From Candidatus Peribacteria bacterium (GTDB taxonomy: Bacteria > Patescibacteriota > Gracilibacteria > Absconditabacterales > Absconditicoccaceae), in contig CP060225.1 in the NCBI GenBank assembly GCA_023898485.1, positions 124,001 through 188,000 on the forward strand: a DNA stretch of 64,000 bases, given 5' to 3'. The number at the start of each line of letters is the position of its first letter. Positions within the stretch are counted from its first letter, which is position 1. Below, piece after piece: positions 21,793-33,236 of this stretch. Under the pieces are notes generated by a model. That model saw nothing but the letters and a program-made list of their open reading frames with translations. It had not been told where the DNA came from and ran no database searches. Both the position numbers and the translations under genes were made by a program.

Positions 21793-23559
21793 ATGAATAT
21801 CACTCGCCCTATCCTAGTATGAGTAGCAGCTCTCCTGTGACTTATGTGGGTCTGAGCACAGCAGATCACACTGTCTCCTATCACTGCTCCTGATACACAG
21901 AAACTCAATGCGATTTTCGTGACTGATGATATTCAGTCTCCTCGTGCTGGATGGGACTATGATTCAGATGATGCTAATGTTGTCATGGTACTCCAAAACG
22001 AAGCTTTCGCTGATGCAGGTGCAGATGGTACCAATGGTGTCTATGCGGACTATATCTGGATACGCAAATGATCGCTGCGCGATGCGTCGATCGTGTCGGA
22101 TGATATTATTGGATGATTGAGTGGAGGAGTGTCGATAGCTCCATGATCTCTCTGTCCTGATGGTATTGCAGCCATCGGTGGTGATGGTACGCTCCAGTGT
22201 TTCGGTGATGGTGCTAATCTTTGGCAAGCAGATTCATCAAGGCAGTCGCTGTATAGAGATGATCAGAACTATTCTCTGCCAAATATTTATGTCTGATGTC
22301 AGGATGCGAGTTGCGCTACGGGAATGGGAGATGTCACTATCGGTGTCAAAGGCACTGGTGTGACCAAAATAGATGGAGCAGACGCAAGACTCGCGTTTTT
22401 GGGTGGTTCGGCTATCGCTATCACTCCTACAAGTGCTAGTATCAATACGCCAGTAGCTGGTGGTGCTCGTGTGATCATTTTGGGAAAAGATGCTGCTGAT
22501 AGACTGGGTATCGGTACGACTGATCCTCAGGCTACGCTTCATGTGCAGTGAACGACACTCGTAGAAAACGGCTCATGGACGGTCGATAATGGATCACAGT
22601 CGATGGTGCTGGACTATGGTGATACTACTAGGATACAGTGACAGCTGAGCAGTACTGATGATCTAACCATCGCATATGACGACAGCATGATAGCATCTGG
22701 TGTGCTCGTCACTGATCGTGATGCTGGTACTGTCGCCTATGCTGCCAATCCGACTGATGAAGTGTATGCTGTAGTATCGATGGATAACTTTGGTCCTGGT
22801 GTGGTGCACTTCGCTGTGCAGATGCACAACGTGACTGATCCTCAGTCTCTCCGTGTCTCATATACCTGTATGAGTGATGGCACACTCTGTCAGGAGACCA
22901 CATGGTCTGGTAGCGGTGAGTTATTTTCTGTAGAATTTTCTGTGAATAGTAGTGTCTATACCACTCATGGTGTCATGATGGAGATCGGTCATGGATCGCA
23001 GACTATTAGTCAATTTTTCTCCTATCCTGTGACTGTAGCACAAGATCTCTTTTTGGCTGGTGTAAGCTCTCAGGACTGTGGCACTGTAGCCAAATGTGTA
23101 GTATCAAAGTGGACATGGACCAGTATGCTCAATCCTGTCCACGTCGCTATGGGCTTCACACCTGGCGCAAGTGTGACACCTGATCATATGAGATCATCCG
23201 TACTTGGTGATGTGATGATCCCTGGTACATTGAATAGCAGTCAACTGAGGCTCTCCAATCTAGCACCCACTAATCGTACGTATAAAACTCTTGAAGAGGT
23301 GAATTGTAAACTACTTACAGTAGACAGTAATGGACATTTTCAACTGATCGATTATATGCCTGAGAGATGTGCGTGATCCACTCCTGTCTCTGCTGCATCG
23401 TGTGGTGTAGCTGATGGTGCACCGCTCGACTATGCACCTACGGGTGACTCACTCTGTGATGCTGGGACTGCTTCTTCTGTCAGTACGACTACTGATGGAT
23501 GGTCATGGTCCTGTGCTAGCGGTAGTGATACCGTGTCATGTAGTGCTCAGGAGAATTAG
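21793..23559 (+). CDS. fibre-like surface protein with Cys/Trp C-terminal motif
   Basis: 588 residues over about ten UGA codons. The signal segment itself contains three UGA glycines (Leu-Val-Gly-Val-Ala-Ala-Leu-Leu-Gly...Val-Gly). The central part has the phrase Gly-Ile-Gly-Thr-Thr-Asp-Pro-Gln-Ala-Thr-Leu-His-Val, typical of fibre/adhesin stalks. The C-terminus has a Cys-Gly-Val-Ala-Asp-Gly ... Trp-Ser-Trp-Ser-Cys ... Val-Ser-Cys-Ser module, which also occurs in the 24407 protein. Probably an exported adhesin-like filament; its partner is unknown. Confidence 0.75.
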
Positions 23560-23600
23560 TATGAGTATAGTATTTTATTTTTTTGGATCATGGGCTTGTG

Positions 23601-24179
23601 ATGATATCGAACCATACACATGAGAGGAGAGTAGTGGAACGTGATGAGCGTCAGTTGGTCGTTTTGCATACGATGGGTCAGTCTGATCTGCAGTATGTGG
23701 TGCAGTCTGGATCATCATTGCAACTCGATGTGGTAGTGATAGGTGATCGTGCCGGTATGGTTGATATGACACTGGCTGTGCAGCTCGCTGATGTGGATGC
23801 TGCTGCTGATGTGAGAGTGTTGGCTCTGGTGCAGTCGGCTCGTGTACGTATATCGACATCACTTGCGATCGCTCCTGGTGCTCAACAGACTGATGGGAAG
23901 CTGGTGATGCGTGGACTACTTCTGGATGATGCTGCATCGATAGCGATGACACCTGGTCTGGATGTAGCTGCCAATGATGTCAGTGCGTGACATGGTGCGA
24001 GTATCGATCATGTGGATGATATCCAGCGTTTCTATTTGGAAACGAGATGACTGACTTCTGTCCATGCACAGCGTATGATATGGCGAGGTTTGCTGACTGA
24101 CGCGGTGAGGAGGTATGACACTGATTTGGCTGAGGATACGACGTGGTTGGAGTCTGTGAGTCGTGCATTGTTTTATTAG
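23601..24179 (+). CDS. short SufD-like protein
   Basis: 192 residues over two UGA codons. The C-terminal half fits SufB/SufD: Leu-Leu-Leu-Asp-Asp-Ala-Ala, Pro-Gly-Leu-Asp-Val, Ala-Asn-Asp-Val-Ser-Ala-Gly-His-Gly-Ala, then Phe-Tyr-Leu-Glu-Thr-Arg-Gly. SufD works with SufB and SufC in iron-sulfur cluster assembly. At half the usual length it holds only the beta-helix core and C-terminal helices. It sits among surface protein genes with no sufB or sufC in the window, so its role here is uncertain. TTG 23583 is an alternative start. Confidence 0.75.
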
Positions 24180-24189
24180 ATTCTGTACT

Positions 24190-24378
24190 ATGACTATGAC
24201 CAAGATTAGCTTCTTCAGTGTTATCAAGGTTCTTCTTGTACTGGTTTTGGTGGCTGCATTCCTTCGGTCGGTGTATGGGAGGCGTAGCGATGATCGTAGA
24301 GAAAGTATTACAGGACTAGTGACTCCATCAGACTCAGCGCATGATGTGTTTCAGACAGTGGATATATTGTTGCAATAG
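24190..24378 (+). CDS. small single-pass membrane protein
   Basis: 62 residues, no UGA. One strong hydrophobic helix (about residues 10-28), then an Arg/Asp-rich stretch and a polar tail. It follows the SufD-like gene by 10 nt and precedes the Hint-containing surface gene by 28 nt, suggesting one operon. No family recognised. Confidence 0.55.
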   Translation: MTMTKISFFSVIKVLLVLVLVAAFLRSVYGRRSDDRRESITGLVTPSDSAHDVFQTVDILLQ

Positions 24379-24406
24379 TATTTATTATTCTTTTGGTTGT
24401 GATAAC

Positions 24407-27400
24407 ATGGCTTCTAAAAAATGGATGAGTATAGGTGGTAGTATCGTAGCTCTTCTGACTATGGTAGGATGACTGATATGGGTGGCGTCTGCTCTCGAAG
24501 TAGGTGATATTTTCAATGCTGTCCAGGTTATCAAAAACATGGTTGTGACACGCGATGGTATGCCTGGCACATCATCTAATACTATTCTCAATATCAATCA
24601 ACCTGGTGCTGACCGTGCTAATCAGATCTATGTGATGAAATGAGCATTCAAAGATAATACTATCGCAAGAGAGGATATAGACCGAAGTACGGTAGGTAGT
24701 GGTAGTGCATCTTTTGCATGTGGTGCTGGTGAAGTGATCCAGTCTGTCACATCTACTGGTGCTGTCTGTGTATCGATGGAAGATTATTGGAGACTGACAG
24801 ATGCACAGTCACCTGATGGATCTATCTACTACTCACAAAAAGTAGCTGTCGGTATGGCTGCGTCTGCTGGTGATTTTGGAGATAATGCTCAGTTTATGGT
24901 CGATGGTGATCTGATGCCGACAGGTGATATGATCGTCGGTACGGATGCACGCCATGTGACTGTGGGCAAAAATGATGCTAATACACAACTCCAGATCGAT
25001 GTGCAAGGCGCTCCTCTGGTCATGGGACTGGAACAACATGTCGGTATCGGAGGTACTCCTAATACTACTATCGATCCTGTTTTGACCGTATATAATGATG
25101 TCCATGTAGACACCATGTTGGTGGCGGGCAATACTCGTGGTGTTACTGCACTGGATGCTACTACTACGACGCTTGCTGTCGATCAGCCGCTCTATCTGTG
25201 ACATGCAGATCAGGCGACCTTACCATCAGGACTCGGTATGATTTCTCAGGCGCTCGCTGCGTCTGCTGACCGTACTGCTATCGTAGTGACTGATACGCCA
25301 TCATGAAATGCTGCTACTGGTGCGACACTGACAGTAGGAGGCCTACTCGCTCTGCGTGGACAATGAGAAAGAGGTGGTCTTCATTTTGACACGATGAATA
25401 ATAGTACTCCTGTCGTCTGAACACTGGAGGCAGACTACAACTGCAAAGTCGCTTCTGTCGATGATGATGGTAATGTGGTACTGAAAGAAGATGCTGACTG
25501 TGTTGTGGAACCACCAGTGTGTTTTGAAACAGTAGCGCCGACTATCCTACAGTCTGATAATTGCTTGGCTCCGAGTTTTTATCAACACTATAATCCTAAT
25601 CAAATTTACCTCCCATGATTCTCTAGTACATATATCGGAGAAGGAATATCATTTGTTGATACTTCTATTATGCCGCCCTATAGAGCTGCAAGATTTTATA
25701 ATGATTATGTACCTTCTTTTGATATATATTCGTTTACATCTTATCCGAGCTTATCTTTTTTTAGAGGATTAATGAATCAGGCACCATATTATTCTCTTAA
25801 TGTGGATGAGGATTGTAATGGTGAGCCAGACCCACTTATGCTTGGTAGAAGAATAAATGTTTCTTTTACATTTGATGCATCCTCAATCGATGAACAACTA
25901 TATCTTGGGATTATGGCTGATAATGATTTTGAAGTCTTTGTTAATGGTAAAGAATATGTTTCTTTTATCCATGCTGATTCTTCAGAAACTTTTCCATTCT
26001 TATATCTTTCATTTTTCCCTATTTCTCTTTGTGGTGATGGTAATGTTATCACCATCTCTTGATGGGGTGATGGCAGTGTTAATGATGCACTAGGTTTTAT
26101 CTTTTTTGATAATACTAAGGAACAGATTCTTTCTGCTACTAGCATGTCTGATTTGACTATTGTAGCGAAGAGTTGAGATATGGTTGGTGAGAAGCTAGAT
26201 ATTGTCACCTGTCCATCATGATATTCGTATGATTCAGATCAGGCTGTTTGTATAAGACAGATTGATGGCGAATGATGTGGATGAGAGTGTGTTCTTAATG
26301 CTACGGTAGCTGTCGATGGATCATGTGGTACGACTCAGAATACGTGTATAGCAGGTACACCGGTGGATGTCGTCGATAGTAGCACAAGTTATCAGTGGAG
26401 CTGCATAGGAGAGGATGGTGGCACATCAGTGACGTGTACCGAAGCATTCCCACCGACGTATGGATGGGATACGGGTGAGTGGTCTGTGTGTACAGAATCA
26501 GTTACTAATAGTTGTGAATGGAATGGTGCTACTTACGATCCATCTGGTCGATGTGCTTCTACATGTTTCATCGCAGACACACTGGTCATCATGGGGGACG
26601 GTCGTCAGATCCCTATTCAGGATGTTCGTATTGGAGATCAGCTTCAGTGAGAAACTACCATCAATACTGTTTTGGGCTTTTATCAGCCTACACTCCAGGA
26701 TCAGCTTCTCTATTCATTTAATGGTGGTCCATATTTTGTGACAGCGGCACACCCCTTCATGACGACTGAGTGATGGAAAGCTATCGATCCCGTGGCGGCT
26801 CGCCAAGAGCACAACCTTACAATCATAGTATGACAACTTCGTGTGGGAGATACCCTCATCACTGACCAAGGAACGATGATTATCCACACTATCGATGCAC
26901 AACATGATAATCCTGATACCCAACTCTACAACTTTATCGTAGATGGTGATCATACCTACTACGCAGATGGATATCTGGTACATAATAAGACCAGTAATGC
27001 CTTCTGTAATGATAATTCCAACTGTGGTGTTGGACAGATTTGTGTGGGTGCGTCTAGTGACCCTGAGATCCAAGGTTCGTGTGAATATAATCCTGCTTGT
27101 GAGGATATCCATACTCAAAGTACTTGTGTCACTACTCCAGATTTTGGAGGTATGTGTGATTGGTTTTCAGATAGTTGTGATGGTAAATCTGTTAAGGCTT
27201 GTGGTGAAACATTGGGTTGCCAGTGGACGACTAACTGGTGATGTGTGATTTCTGAGGAGGAGCCTGCCGATCGGTGTACTGGTGTGTCTTCAGAAGATCA
27301 ATGTAGTGCATCTGGATTATGTGAATGGAATAGTTCATCATCATGGTCGCAGACGCGCTGAGTCGTGTGTCGTGATGCTGAGGGCAATGCGGTCAGTGAT

Positions 27401-28933
27401 TCGTACTGTGCTGACCAGGTAGAGCCATCTCAGACGAGAGCATGTACTATCGATGGACAGTGTGGATGAGCAGATGGTGGTTCCGCTTACAATACTGGAT
27501 CTCTCACTACGATGTGTGCAGAAGGTACGCTACAGTGGTCTGATATAGGTGCTGCAGATGGCACATGGAACTGGGAATGTGTCTGATATGGTGCAGGTGC
27601 TCAGACTGACTCGTGTGAAGCGTATCGCACTCCTCACTACTCATGGCAAGTATCGAGGTGGAGCGTGTGTTCCACTGAGGTAGCTGGTGAATGTTCATGA
27701 GAAACTAGCAGTACTATTGATCTTCCTGGTGGTGGTTACTGTGTTGCTACTGCATATAGCTGTTTCATCGCGGATACCCTCGTCACCATGGCAGATGGTT
27801 CTACCAAACCTATTCAAGATGTCCGTATTGGAGATGTCCTCCAGTGAGCTACATCATATAATACAGTATTGGGTTATCATCAGCCATTGCTTGGTGAAAA
27901 ACTTCTCTACTCATTCAATGGTGGTCCATATTTTGTCACTGCAGAACATCCATTCATGACGACAGACTGATGGAAGGCTATAGATCCAGTACTAGCTATC
28001 CAAGAACATAATCTTGATATTCCTGTGAAGCAACTCCGTATTGGTGATACCCTTATTACTGATGATGGCATGGTCGTATTGGAAACCATTGATACTCAGT
28101 CTGATAATCCTACTACACAACTCTATAACTTCATCCTCGATGGTGATCGTACCTATTATGCAGATGGATATTTGGTGCATAATAAAGATGCATGTGGTTC
28201 TGGCGGTACTTGTAATCCTGGTTGGGTTTGTGGATCTGTAGGAATGGAGATTATACCATATCCTCCATACGATACTGGTACTTGTGTGCGTTGGGATCAT
28301 TATGATTGTGCTAGTAAAGCTAAGGCTGATTGTAGTCCTTCCAAGAAGTGTGCATGGATAAATGGTGGTTGACTCCTTATGCTATGTGAGGATCAAACTG
28401 ATCAGCAAACATGTAATAATGCAGGATGCGATTGGACTGATCCTGTGCCATCGTCTCAAACTCGTTTTGTAAGTTGTGTGGATGATTCGACAGGTTTGAC
28501 CGTTGATGATCAGTACTGTGCTGATGCTCTGATAACAGCTGATGTAATGCCTGATACTGATAATGATGGTGTACCTGATGATCAGAGAGTGTGTGGTGTC
28601 TGTCCTGAGGGTACGACAGGTACCTATCCCGACTGTACTCAGAATCCAGTGGCAGATATGTGTGATAATATTGATGGAACGCAGTCTACTATGCCTTCTC
28701 ATATGGTGCAGGATGGTGATAGTTGTGTGTGTAGTGATGGATATAGAATGACGGGTGATGGCATTTGTGTTTTTGATGGATCAGCATATAAGTGTCATAG
28801 CGCGGCATGGATACCTACTATCAGTCCATGTTTGACATCGACATATAATCCAAATATTTCTTATGCAGAGGGTGATGTAGTGTGTTCTACCACTACTCCT
28901 AGTACTTTGAATTGTCTCTATAACCCACAGTAA
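24407..28933 (+). CDS. giant surface protein with two Hint (intein/hedgehog-like) domains
   Basis: 1,508 residues over more than twenty UGA codons. An N-terminal hydrophobic signal/anchor (residues 8-30) is followed by a fibre-like region (to about 25.5 kb), then a lectin-like stretch, then Cys/Trp-rich modules. Two Hint domains lie at 26564-26986 and 27761-28183. Each is 141 residues, begins Cys-Phe-Ile-Ala-Asp-Thr-Leu-Val, has a block-B-like Thr-Ala-(Ala/Glu)-His-Pro-Phe, and ends Leu-Val-His-Asn followed by Lys. Cys-rich modules separate and follow them, including a thrombospondin-1-like Trp-Ser-Val-Cys-Ser unit. The +1 Lys argues for self-cleavage rather than splicing. Confidence 0.85.
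26564..26986 (+). other. Hint domain 1 (within the 24407 surface protein)
   Basis: Starts at the catalytic-type Cys codon 26564 and ends with His-Asn at 26981-26986, followed by Lys-Thr. It contains Pro-Ile-Gln-Asp-Val-Arg-Ile-Gly-Asp, Thr-Ala-Ala-His-Pro-Phe and Tyr-Tyr-Ala-Asp-Gly-Tyr-Leu-Val-His-Asn. Three glycines are UGA. Confidence 0.85.
27761..28183 (+). other. Hint domain 2 (within the 24407 surface protein)
   Basis: Same length and motifs as Hint 1, starting at Cys codon 27761 and ending His-Asn at 28178-28183, followed by Lys-Asp-Ala. It is strongly similar to copy 1 along its whole length, including the UGA glycine after Leu-Gln, indicating duplication within the gene. Confidence 0.85.
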
Positions 28934-29073
28934 ATTTTATAGGAAATGCTACAGTATTATTAGTATATGTTAAATTTTATTTCCAAGTTTTGAGTCTAAA
29001 ACCCCTAACTTCAGCTAGACAGAACAAATTATTTTTGTTCTACTAAACGAAGTGAATATGGAGCAAGCAACTA

Positions 29074-29112
29074 AAATCCCCAAGCGAAGTGATGTCTTCA
29101 GACTGGGGATTT
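29074..29112. terminator. strong intergenic hairpin, probable terminator
   Basis: AAATCCCCA pairs with TGGGGATTT over 9 bp, with an inner GAAG/CTTC. A second hairpin, AGAACAAA/TTTGTTCT, lies at 29021-29041. They follow the Hint protein gene by about 90 to 140 nt. The plus-strand T-tract is poor, so the function is likely but not certain. Confidence 0.5.
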
Positions 29113-29147
29113 GGAATCCTTAAGAACAAGAATACCTATTTTAGTTA

Positions 29148-29175
29148 TTGACTCACGGTTTCTTTCCTCTATGAT
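29148..29175 (+). promoter_or_regulatory. promoter of the 29209 gene
   Basis: TTGACT, 16-nt spacer, TATGAT, 33 nt before the ATG. Confidence 0.65.
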
Positions 29176-29208
29176 AACTGTATACTGTTTTATGCTAGTG
29201 TCGAGGAG

Positions 29209-29898
29209 ATGATCATACGCGATATGTTAGATCGTTGAGAAACCACTAAAGATCTGTGATCGTGAACAGTGTCATCTTATGGTGTTGTGTCGGAGGACTT
29301 GAAAAATCGTCTGTGACATATTCTTGCTTCAGGAGGGTCGATGTGGGATGAGGAGTATGATGTCATGCTGTCCGGCATCTCTCACAAAGAAGTGAGGGAT
29401 ATTATGCAAGAGTTTTTCGACTGGTGTCATGGGTTGTGAGATGTACCTACTACACTGCTTGTCGATCATATACAAAAGGCACTCCACCTCTTAGACCAGA
29501 GCATAAATAAGGCTCGAACCATGGGAAACCACTCCTTATATTGAGCGATACAGCCGGCTATTCTTTCTTTGAAAGAGATGGTTTCGTGTTTGGTAGTGTC
29601 TGATGATCTTCCTGGGTTTGAGCTAACGGTGGGAAATGGTATCCTTGCTCTGATGAATGAGCACTATTGGGACTGATCGTGGGATATGCCTCATGATGCT
29701 CTGCTTGCACTTCGTGCATGGTATGATATGCGTTACGACCTATGAAACGATACTCTCATGCGTATAGTAGATAGACAGATTGCTCATCTTCATGAGCAGT
29801 TGGAACATATCGATACTTATGATAGTGTCTCGTATGATAGTACCCAAGAATCTATCAAACGTATGAAAATAGTAAAGGCATCTCTACCTTTGCTGTAA
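29209..29898 (+). CDS. hypothetical protein, tandem family member 1
   Basis: 229 residues over seven UGA codons, mostly helical and acidic, with no signal or membrane helix. Phrases shared with the next gene: Leu-Ser-Gly-Ile-Ser, Asp-Trp-Cys-x-Gly-(Leu/Val)-Gly, and a final Gln-Glu-Ser-(Ile/Leu)-(Lys/Arg)-Arg-Met. No known family recognised. A GAGGAG overlaps the ATG. Confidence 0.65.
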
Positions 29899-29941
29899 TT
29901 GTGTGGATATTGTTATCAGATGTGATTCACTGAATAATCTA

Positions 29942-29969
29942 TTGACATATTATAAATTTTTATTATTAT
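29942..29969 (+). promoter_or_regulatory. candidate promoter of the 30000 gene
   Basis: TTGACA, 16-nt spacer, TATTAT, about 30 nt before the ATG. Confidence 0.55.
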
Positions 29970-29999
29970 GATACCATTTAATTAATAACATCTATCATC

Positions 30000-30680
30000 A
30001 TGTCTGGATTGAATAATAATTGAAGTGATACAAGAGTCAATCAACCAAGACCTGAGTGTGCACCTCGTGTAATATCTGAAGATTCACAGAATCAGTTACG
30101 CCATCTGCTCGATTCGGAGGGATGTTTTCGAGATGATTCTTATGATGTGCAATTATCGGGTATCAGTAATGCGACTGTAGTATCCGCAGTAAGAAACTTT
30201 CGTGATTGGTGTGATGGGGTATGATCCGTGTCTGGCGTTGCTCTTTTGGATCGTGTGCATTTTTTGTTGGAAGCGTTGGATAAGAATGATCAGGAAACAT
30301 CAAAATCGGAGCAATATGAAGTGAATCGTGCCATACAGCCAGCTATTGCTTATTTGCAAGATGTACAATCTCATCTGGTTGGTCTTGTACCTTTGGAGAA
30401 AGTGGTGATACTTCAGCTTCTTTCCTTTTTGAAGATGGAAGATAAAAACCGATGATGAGATGAATATTTACAGGAGGATATATCTAATCTTCTCCTATTC
30501 TGTAGTACATGTGGTCTGTGAAGACCTGCTCTTGCGAGAATAGTGGCTGTGCAGATTGATGAATTGCTCGATCAGTCTGAACAAGCTTCTGCGAGTAAGA
30601 ATCATGCTGATTATGCTTATGATCAAGAATCTCTTAGACGTATGCGCGTGATACAAGGCAATCTCACCGGCTTATTGTAA
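30000..30680 (+). CDS. hypothetical protein, tandem family member 2
   Basis: 226 residues over five UGA codons. It is clearly related to the preceding gene product: Leu-Ser-Gly-Ile-Ser, then Phe-Arg-Asp-Trp-Cys-Asp-Gly-Val-Gly, a matched Leu-Asp repeat region, and a near-identical Gln-Glu-Ser-Leu-Arg-Arg-Met end. It is helical, presumably cytoplasmic, and of unknown function. It has its own promoter-like sequence, so the family members may be separately expressed. Confidence 0.65.
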
Positions 30681-30727
30681 GATAATGTATGGCGGTTCTT
30701 ATAATGTCACCGTTTTTATTGAATATC

Positions 30728-31381
30728 ATGATGATGGGACACAAAGAATCTAATAGTCTGTGACCACAGAGCACAGTGATAGTTGCCACTAATCGTGCAT
30801 TGGAGGAAACAATTTCCTCTCTCCTACAACAAAAAAAAGAACAAGATGAACTTTCGCTAGAAAGTCAGGTCTTGGATGTTTTCCAAGAGTTTCGTCAGCG
30901 ATCTCGTTGATCACAGGAGATATATACTGATCTTCTTGTGGTGGATATCGTGAGACTATTACATAGACTCACAACAGTAGACAATGAGGTAACTGCTGTA
31001 AGTGATGTAGCTCAGCGTTATAGTACTTCGGTACAGTCATTACTTTCGTATCTGTATTATCCACAAAAGTCTCCTGTTTATAAGAATCATGATCCCTTTG
31101 CTGCTCATGTACTGGAGGGCGTGATTTCTCATTTGGTAGGCAATGATGCATGATGGTGATCCTGAGAAGAAGAGACACTGGCGATCATACATCAACTCTG
31201 TGTGTCTCGCAATGAGTGGGTAGAAAACCCAAGGAAGCTCCTGCTTGATATAGTGGAAAAGAAGGAGAAGTTATTATCTGATCGTGCAGATGCTGAGCTT
31301 ATCCGTGGCGCTCAAGATATCTACCATTTTATACATGACCATATCGACCGTTTACAGATTATAAAAGATTATTTAGAGTAG
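30728..31381 (+). CDS. hypothetical protein, tandem family member 3 (divergent)
   Basis: 217 residues over five UGA codons. Its Phe-Gln-Glu-Phe-Arg-Gln-Arg-Ser-Arg-Gly segment and Leu-Leu-Val-Val-Asp-Ile stretch align with the Trp-Cys region of members 1 and 2, but the similarity is weaker and the Cys is absent. Gln-rich at the start, helical throughout, unknown function. It ends 15 nt from the convergent SDR gene. Confidence 0.55.
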
Positions 31382-31396
31382 CTGTAATATAATATC

Positions 31397-32188
31397 TTAG
31401 TTGGCAGTATAGCCACCATCTACACTGATCAACGATCCGGTCATAAAACTTGCTTCGTCTGATAGCAAGAAGCATACGACATTGGCTACTTCGTCAGGTG
31501 TTCCCCGTCTGTCTATCATTTGACCCTTAGAGAGCTCATGCTTAGCTGCCTGTATATCTCCGTGGAATGAGAGTTCTGCAAGCTTTTTTGCGTTGTGGAG
31601 AGCTTGAGGAGTCTCTATAGTACCAGGACAGACACTATTGACACGAATATGGTCCTGAACGAAATCGAGTGCGGTGGACTTGGTAAGCTGTCCGATAGCG
31701 GCTTTGGTAGCTCCGTAGATGGATGATGCTTTTTTGGCGATGAATGTTTGATCTGATCCCATGAGTACTATAGATCATCATTGTGCTGCCTGCATCTGTG
31801 GTATGATGTATTTCATGGTCATGAACATGTGTGTGACATTGAGTGTTCGAAGCTGGTTTCGGTCATCAAGTGAGGTGGTGATGATATCTCCCGTGATATG
31901 TGTGCCGGCACAGCAGAATAGTGTATTGATGTTTCCTCGTCTATCTTGTGTGTCTGCGATAGCTTTTTGTAATTGCTGAAAATCAGTGACATCACACTCA
32001 TGATAGAGGAGTGAATCTGCTGATATTCACTGTGATGTGAGTTCGTGGATGAGCTCTTGTGCAAGGTTTGCTCTTCTTGCTACGAAAGATACTTGGGCTC
32101 CTGATTGAGCAGCTTGGATGATAGTGGCACGAGCCATACCACTTGTTCCTCCAGTCACAAAGAGTATTTTGTCTTGTAATGATATCAT
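31397..32188 (-). CDS. short-chain dehydrogenase/reductase (SDR)
   Basis: 263 residues over three UGA codons. The NAD(P) loop reads Thr-Gly-Gly-Thr-Ser-Gly-Met-Ala. A Cys-Cys-Ala-Gly-Thr stretch occupies the Asn-Asn-Ala-Gly position. The catalytic Tyr-Gly-Ala-Thr-Lys (YxxxK) is followed by Arg-Val-Asn-Ser-Val-Cys-Pro-Gly, and the C-terminus ends Thr-Gly-Ser-Leu-Ile-Ser-Val-Asp-Gly-Gly. It is a classical SDR oxidoreductase; the C-terminal pattern resembles FabG-like and glucose/sugar dehydrogenases, but the substrate cannot be told. An in-frame ATG at 32195-32197 is an alternative start. Confidence 0.85.
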
Positions 32189-32245
32189 ACTATACATATT
32201 ATATTATATAAGTAAATCTTTTTGTCTCCTAGAGTATATAGAAAT

Positions 32246-32752
32246 ATGGATGCATTGTCCAATAATGATGTGTATAAAATAAGTGCTCATGCTCCATCAT
32301 ATCTCCAATATGATCCCAACATCTTGATATCGTCATCGCTTACTGAGGTACTGAGTGATGAGTTTACCTCCTGTATCATCGACATGTGAAGCCGTGAGGA
32401 TTATCAGTGTGGATTACTGCATGGTGTGCCGTATTTGTATCGATATTATATGGACTACAATGACGACCATCCTGATGTGGTGGTGTTATCTATGCAGGCA
32501 TTGCTGAAGATACTTGGACGTTTTGCATATCACAATAAACTTCTTGCACTGAGATATTCTCCTCTTAGGTGATGAGACGCTCTTTTGTCTATGATTGATA
32601 CTGACACGCAAGCTACAGTGGCTTATAAGAAACTTCTATCGCTGATATGACCAAAAGAGACTATGTTTTTCTTTGCAAGTATTCTAGAAATAGCCTATAA
32701 TCAGTATGATATTCCATTTCCTTTTGGTAATAATTTTATTTGACTCAATTAG
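32246..32752 (+). CDS. hypothetical protein
   Basis: 168 residues over five UGA codons, including adjacent UGAs in an Arg-Gly-Gly-Asp stretch. Mixed alpha/beta, Tyr-rich, with no signal peptide. No family recognised. The stop codon lies 2 nt before the ATG of rlmH, so the two are probably transcribed together. Confidence 0.55.
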
Positions 32753-32754
32753 AG

Positions 32755-33201
32755 ATGTATATTATTCTTGCTATTTCTGATTCTAACAAACATTTTCAGA
32801 CAGCATTGGACGAATATCGCAAACGTTTGGGGAAAACTGTTACTTTCGTGGATATGAAACCAGAGAAGCGTGGTGCTCGTCAGCAAATCATTGTGAAGGA
32901 ATCACAGTTATTATTGGATAAGATCGCACAATATAAAAACAAGTGATATCGCATTGCACTTCTTGCGAAAGAGGGAGACCTCCTCACAACCGAAGCATTA
33001 CATGATCGCTATATGCATGATGATGTGGTTTTTGTCATCGGATGACCATACGGCGTAGATGAATCACTTATGGGATCGATGGTAGATGATTATCTTGCTT
33101 TCGGGGCACACACGATGCCACATGGTTTGGCAAAACTTGTCATGACCGAACAACTCTATAGGATACAGACTATAGAGCAAAGGAAAACATATCACTATTA
33201 A
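32755..33201 (+). CDS. rlmH: 23S rRNA pseudouridine1915 N3-methyltransferase
   Basis: 148 residues, a SPOUT methyltransferase close to the usual ~155. The SAM-binding knot reads Phe-Val-Ile-Gly-Gly-Pro-Tyr-Gly-Val-Asp-Glu with its second Gly as UGA (33043-33045). It is followed by Met-Pro-His-Gly-Leu-Ala and the closing Glu-Gln-Leu-Tyr-Arg ... Tyr-His. RlmH methylates pseudouridine 1915 in helix 69 of 23S rRNA. Another UGA lies at 32944-32946. Confidence 0.9.
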
Positions 33202-33236
33202 TGACACTACGTATTTTGGTATGATGTTTGATTGCT

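Noticed and set aside
26564..28183. Splicing inteins
   Set aside because: Both Hint domains end in His-Asn followed by Lys rather than Cys, Ser or Thr, no homing nuclease is present, and the host is not a typical intein host protein.
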